From positions 24,790-88,789 of the forward strand of contig JAGGAD010000017.1 in the NCBI GenBank assembly GCA_017889625.1: a DNA stretch of 64,000 bases. Direction: 5' to 3'. Made by a program: the position numbers and the translations under genes. Under the pieces are notes generated by a model that saw only the letters and a program-made list of their open reading frames with translations, did no database searches and was not told the origin of the DNA. The DNA comes from Bacillota bacterium. Its GTDB lineage: Bacteria > Bacillota > Negativicutes > Sporomusales > CTSoil-080. Of the stretch, positions 61,312-64,000 are shown one piece after another (position 1 is the stretch's first letter; every line of letters begins with the position of its first letter).

Positions 61312-62292
61312 TCAGATAAGTCCTATATTGTGTTGGATAATTAGAGAGACAACAGCAACAGCAACCCAACATACTAGGCCAAGGACTATGGGACGCCGAC
61401 CATTCTCGATCAACGTTTTTATATTTGTATTAAGTCCGATGGCGCTCATTGCTAAGATGATTGCAAATTTCCCTGTATTACCTAAAAGATGCGAAATAGT
61501 ACCTGGTAAAAAGCCCGTTGTATTGATGATGGAAGCTACGACAAACCACAGAATAAACCAAGGAAAGATTTTTGTCATTTGTATAGAGTTGTTTTTTCTT
61601 TCTCGATACGCCATGAGAGAAGCAAAGAATAGACAGACTGGTACAATCATCAGCGCCCTCGTAAGCTTTACAATCGTGGCATAGCTGCCTGCTTCGCTAC
61701 TATATGAGTAGCCAGCGGCTACCACTGAGGACGTATCATTAATTGCCGTCCCTGCCCACATACCAAAACCGGTATCGGAAAGTCCCCAAAGATGGCCAAG
61801 CAAAGGGAAAATAAATACTGCGATCACATTAAATAGAAAAATGGTTGAAATAGAAAAAGCGACATCCTTATCTTGGGCATTGATGACGGGTGCAACGGCG
61901 GCAATAGCCGAACCACCGCAAATTGCTGTACCGGCACCAATAAGAATGGTCGTTTTATCGTCAATCTTTAGCATTTTTCCAACAAAATAGGCAACGAAAA
62001 ATGCTGCAACCAAAGTAAATATCATGACTGAAAATGATTTCGCACCAATATCCAGTACATGAAAAAGATTCATTTCAAATCCCAGCAGAATAATCGAATA
62101 CTGTAAAATTTTTTTACCGGTGAAGCGAATGCCGCCGTCAAAAGAAGCAGGTCGTTTGAAACTGGCAGCAATAATACCCAGTAAAATACCAAAAACCGGC
62201 CCACCGATAATAGGGTACGCTTGTCCAAGAAAATAAGCTGGAATAGCGAAAATTAATGAAAATGCAATACCTTTAATATACTGTATGTTCAT
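61312..62292 (-). CDS. YeiH-family putative sulfate exporter
   Basis: A 326-residue membrane protein of the YeiH/UPF0324 family with about ten helices. Landmarks: GPVFGILLGI near the N-terminus, GAGTAICGGSAIAAVAP in the centre and GTAINDTSSVVAAGYSY. The family is annotated as putative sulfate/sulfonate exporters but transport has not been firmly shown as far as I recall. Divergent from a LysR regulator with about 100 bp between starts, the usual arrangement for this family. Confidence 0.9.
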   Translation of the reverse strand: MNIQYIKGIAFSLIFAIPAYFLGQAYPIIGGPVFGILLGIIAASFKRPASFDGGIRFTGKKILQYSIILLGFEMNLFHVLDIGAKSFSVMIFTLVAAFFVAYFVGKMLKIDDKTTILIGAGTAICGGSAIAAVAPVINAQDKDVAFSISTIFLFNVIAVFIFPLLGHLWGLSDTGFGMWAGTAINDTSSVVAAGYSYSSEAGSYATIVKLTRALMIVPVCLFFASLMAYRERKNNSIQMTKIFPWFILWFVVASIINTTGFLPGTISHLLGNTGKFAIILAMSAIGLNTNIKTLIENGRRPIVLGLVCWVAVAVVSLIIQHNIGLI

Positions 62293-62395
62293 ATATAAAT
62301 CACTCCTTTTACTTTTGTAGTCTAACAGTTGCTCTTTTATATGTAAAATAATATAATTTTATAAAAACAATAGGTATTTGTATATAAGGAGAAAA

Positions 62396-63280
62396 ATGAC
62401 TTTACGACATATGCGAATTTTTATCTGCGTTTGTGATGAAAACAATATGACTAGGGCGGCCGCTAAACTACATATGACACAGCCTTCTGTAAGCCTAGCA
62501 ATTCATGAGCTCGAGTCGCATTATAAGATACTTTTATTTGAGAGGCTGGGACACCGCCTATTTATCACGGACGCTGGGCGACGCCTGCTTACCTATGCCC
62601 GGCATATCGTAAATTTGAATCAACAAGTCGAGTCGGCTATGCGCACCTTGGGAGAAGTCTTTACACTACGCATCGGAGCGAGCGTTACAATTGGTGAATG
62701 CGTACTGGTGGATTTATTAACGTACATGAACAAACTAAATCCTCAACAGGAAATTTTTTCAGAAATCCATAATACGGCTGAACTAGAAGCAATGCTATTA
62801 AAAGACGAATTGGATATGGCTTTGTTGGAAGGCAAAACACACTCGGAGTATTTAATTGCTGACCCCTTTATGTTGGACGAGTTGGTTTTTATTGTTTCGC
62901 CGCACAATAACATTCTGAGAAAAAATGAGATAACAGCAATGGATTTGGTAGAATTAAATTTTTTTATCCGGGAGGCTGGTAGCGGGACACGGAAATTATT
63001 TGAAAATATTATAAACCAAAATGATATAAAAATTAAAATAGCCGGAGTATACAATAATGCAGAAACAATAAAAAAAGCAGTCATGGCTGGACTAGGTGCC
63101 AGTGTTATTTCGCGCCGAGCTGTGATCCGAGAATTGGCCCGTGGTAGCTTAGCAAGTTTTGAGGTCAAGAATATCGTTTTTAAAAGAGACTTTAGTATTG
63201 TTTATCATAAAAACAAATACATTTCTCCGCCATTACAGTCGCTGATGGATATTTGTCATAAATTTGATGGCAATATATAA
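62396..63280 (+). CDS. LysR-family regulator next to yeiH
   Basis: A 294-residue LysR regulator: HTH MTRAAAKLHMTQPSVSLAIHELESHY and an effector domain typical of the CysB/YeiE group. The start at 62396 follows AAGGAG; the ATG at 62378 overlaps that site. It likely controls the divergent YeiH-type exporter. Confidence 0.9.
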   Translation: MTLRHMRIFICVCDENNMTRAAAKLHMTQPSVSLAIHELESHYKILLFERLGHRLFITDAGRRLLTYARHIVNLNQQVESAMRTLGEVFTLRIGASVTIGECVLVDLLTYMNKLNPQQEIFSEIHNTAELEAMLLKDELDMALLEGKTHSEYLIADPFMLDELVFIVSPHNNILRKNEITAMDLVELNFFIREAGSGTRKLFENIINQNDIKIKIAGVYNNAETIKKAVMAGLGASVISRRAVIRELARGSLASFEVKNIVFKRDFSIVYHKNKYISPPLQSLMDICHKFDGNI

Positions 63281-63338
63281 AATAATAAACTGCATCAAAT
63301 ATTAGACATTTCTAACATTTTTGGTGCAGTTTATTATT
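63281..63338. terminator. Bidirectional terminator after the LysR gene
   Basis: AATAATAAACTGCA pairs perfectly with its complement at 63325-63338, with an inner imperfect stem. It serves the LysR gene and the convergent NifX-like locus. Confidence 0.75.
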
Positions 63339-63672
63339 AACAACCTATTATAGTCAATCATAAATAACGTTAATGACCACAGCAGATATAGTTCAACCAG
63401 GTTTTCTGGAGTCTCGGACGGCGCACCCCCCAGCACTTTGATACCACGCTGCTCAAAAATCGCCTGAGCCGCTTCACCCATGTCTCCAACAATAATATCT
63501 GTACAAACTTTGTCGGCTACCCAGTTAGGAATAACACCAGGGGCGTGCGGCGGTGAGGTTAGTTGTTCCTGCGCCGAGATTTTACCATCATTTACAGTAA
63601 CAATCGCAAATTGTTCACAATGGCCAAAATGGAGCAGAGTTTTCCACCTGCTAAAGGAATCGCAATTTTCAT
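63302..63672 (-). pseudogene. NifX/NifB-C-terminal-like (FeMo-cofactor domain) gene, frameshifted
   Basis: ATG at 63672 opens MKIAIPLAGGKLC, the usual N-terminus of this family. The following HFGHCEQFAIVTVNDGKI lies in another frame; one missing base near 63632 explains it. The body (SPPHAPGVIPNWVADK, IIVGDMGEAAQAIFEQRGIKVLGGAP) is typical of the dinitrogenase iron-molybdenum cofactor domain. The open frame that carries it runs through the terminator to 63302. Another frame ends ICCGH plus stop near 63372, like the common CDH ending, so a second lesion is likely. The upstream open stretch to 63790 is probably not part of the protein. Confidence 0.7.
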
Positions 63673-63921
63673 GGTTGAGCCAACACCCCTGAACTTGAAT
63701 AAACATCTTCATATTATCGCTGCAGCCTAAGTCTCCGGCCATTCTCTGACCATCAGGTTCCAGCATAAAACCAATGTTTCGAGGCATCATAAAATGTTAC
63801 ATAACCTTTTCAGAGTACATTTTATTCTCCCCTTTTTAATCTTTATACGGTTCCTCTTTATGAAATATATTTCATAAAGAGGATATCCTTCCACGAACTA
63901 AAACAATAACTTAATGAGCTT

Positions 63922-64000
63922 TTACTGTTGTCGAATAATTTCACCGGATTTACATTTTGGGCACTGCATCTCCCGACTCCTTTGGCCATTACCATGCGGA
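63922..64000 (-). CDS. C-terminal part of a small Cys-containing protein (partial)
   Basis: Minus-strand frame entering from beyond the window and ending at TAA 63922-63924. It reads GNGQRSREMQCPKCKSGEII, then RQQ. A CxxC pair suggests half of a zinc ribbon, as in topoisomerase-type fingers, but the second pair is absent before the stop. The complete gene is not visible. Confidence 0.35.
   Translation of the reverse strand, partial: PHGNGQRSREMQCPKCKSGEIIRQQ

Overview
The window looks like chromosome of an anaerobic, low-GC, diderm Firmicute, most likely a Negativicute of the Sporomusa/Pelosinus type. It combines Firmicute-style strong AGGAGG ribosome sites with outer-membrane export parts (HlyD adaptor plus TolC) and strict-anaerobe oxygen defence (rubrerythrin, desulfoferrodoxin, rubredoxin). 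It also has EtfAB, a glycyl-radical decarboxylase and flavin enoate-reductase chemistry. This assignment is an inference from gene content. No rRNA, tRNA, CRISPR array, insertion sequence or prophage was seen.

Layout: 0.1-5 kb holds the two subunits of 4-hydroxyphenylacetate decarboxylase (hpdB, hpdC; p-cresol formation) and a small membrane-protein pair. Near-identical ~60-bp elements lie upstream of both units. 5-13 kb has a CocE/NonD hydrolase, a nitroreductase, two related exported proteins and an HlyD / ABC-2 permease / TolC export operon with no ATPase gene. 13.4-15.4 kb is a small unit of unknown role: an exported protein, a ribbon-helix-helix-like + TPR protein and a 64-aa protein, with 21-bp-phased TGTATTACA-type repeats in the two upstream regions. 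15.5-19.3 kb is a redox-stress island (rubredoxin, OhrR-like regulator, glutathione peroxidase, glutaredoxin-like protein, thioredoxin reductase, rubrerythrin, desulfoferrodoxin). 19.5-21.2 kb is etfBA. 22.9-24.6 kb is a c-di-GMP-I riboswitch with its expression platform in front of a GGDEF/HD-GYP protein. 24.9-27 kb is an amino-acid ABC transporter, followed by purB.

29-44 kb is the most coherent metabolic block. 4-Hydroxybutyrate dehydrogenase, GABA aminotransferase and a 3-hydroxyacyl-CoA dehydrogenase are followed by Sel1-repeat and QueG-like genes. Then come two trans-sulfuration-family PLP lyases placed either side of a MerR regulator, a complete dipeptide-type ABC importer and an AstE/AspA-type deacylase. 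Two promoters with 19-bp spacing flank the MerR gene and point at the two lyase units. I read this as a MerR-controlled import, deacylation and gamma-elimination pathway for an unidentified amino-acid conjugate.

44-64 kb carries a chemoreceptor, a CDGSH protein, FAD oxidoreductases, a LysR/enoate reductase pair, a MarR/MFS pair and a tandem response regulator. A decaying segment follows (radical SAM gene with internal deletion, rlmD relic), then aspA under a 29-bp palindrome, a YeiH/LysR pair and a frameshifted NifX-like gene. Three genes appear to use ATA as start codon behind well-placed ribosome sites.
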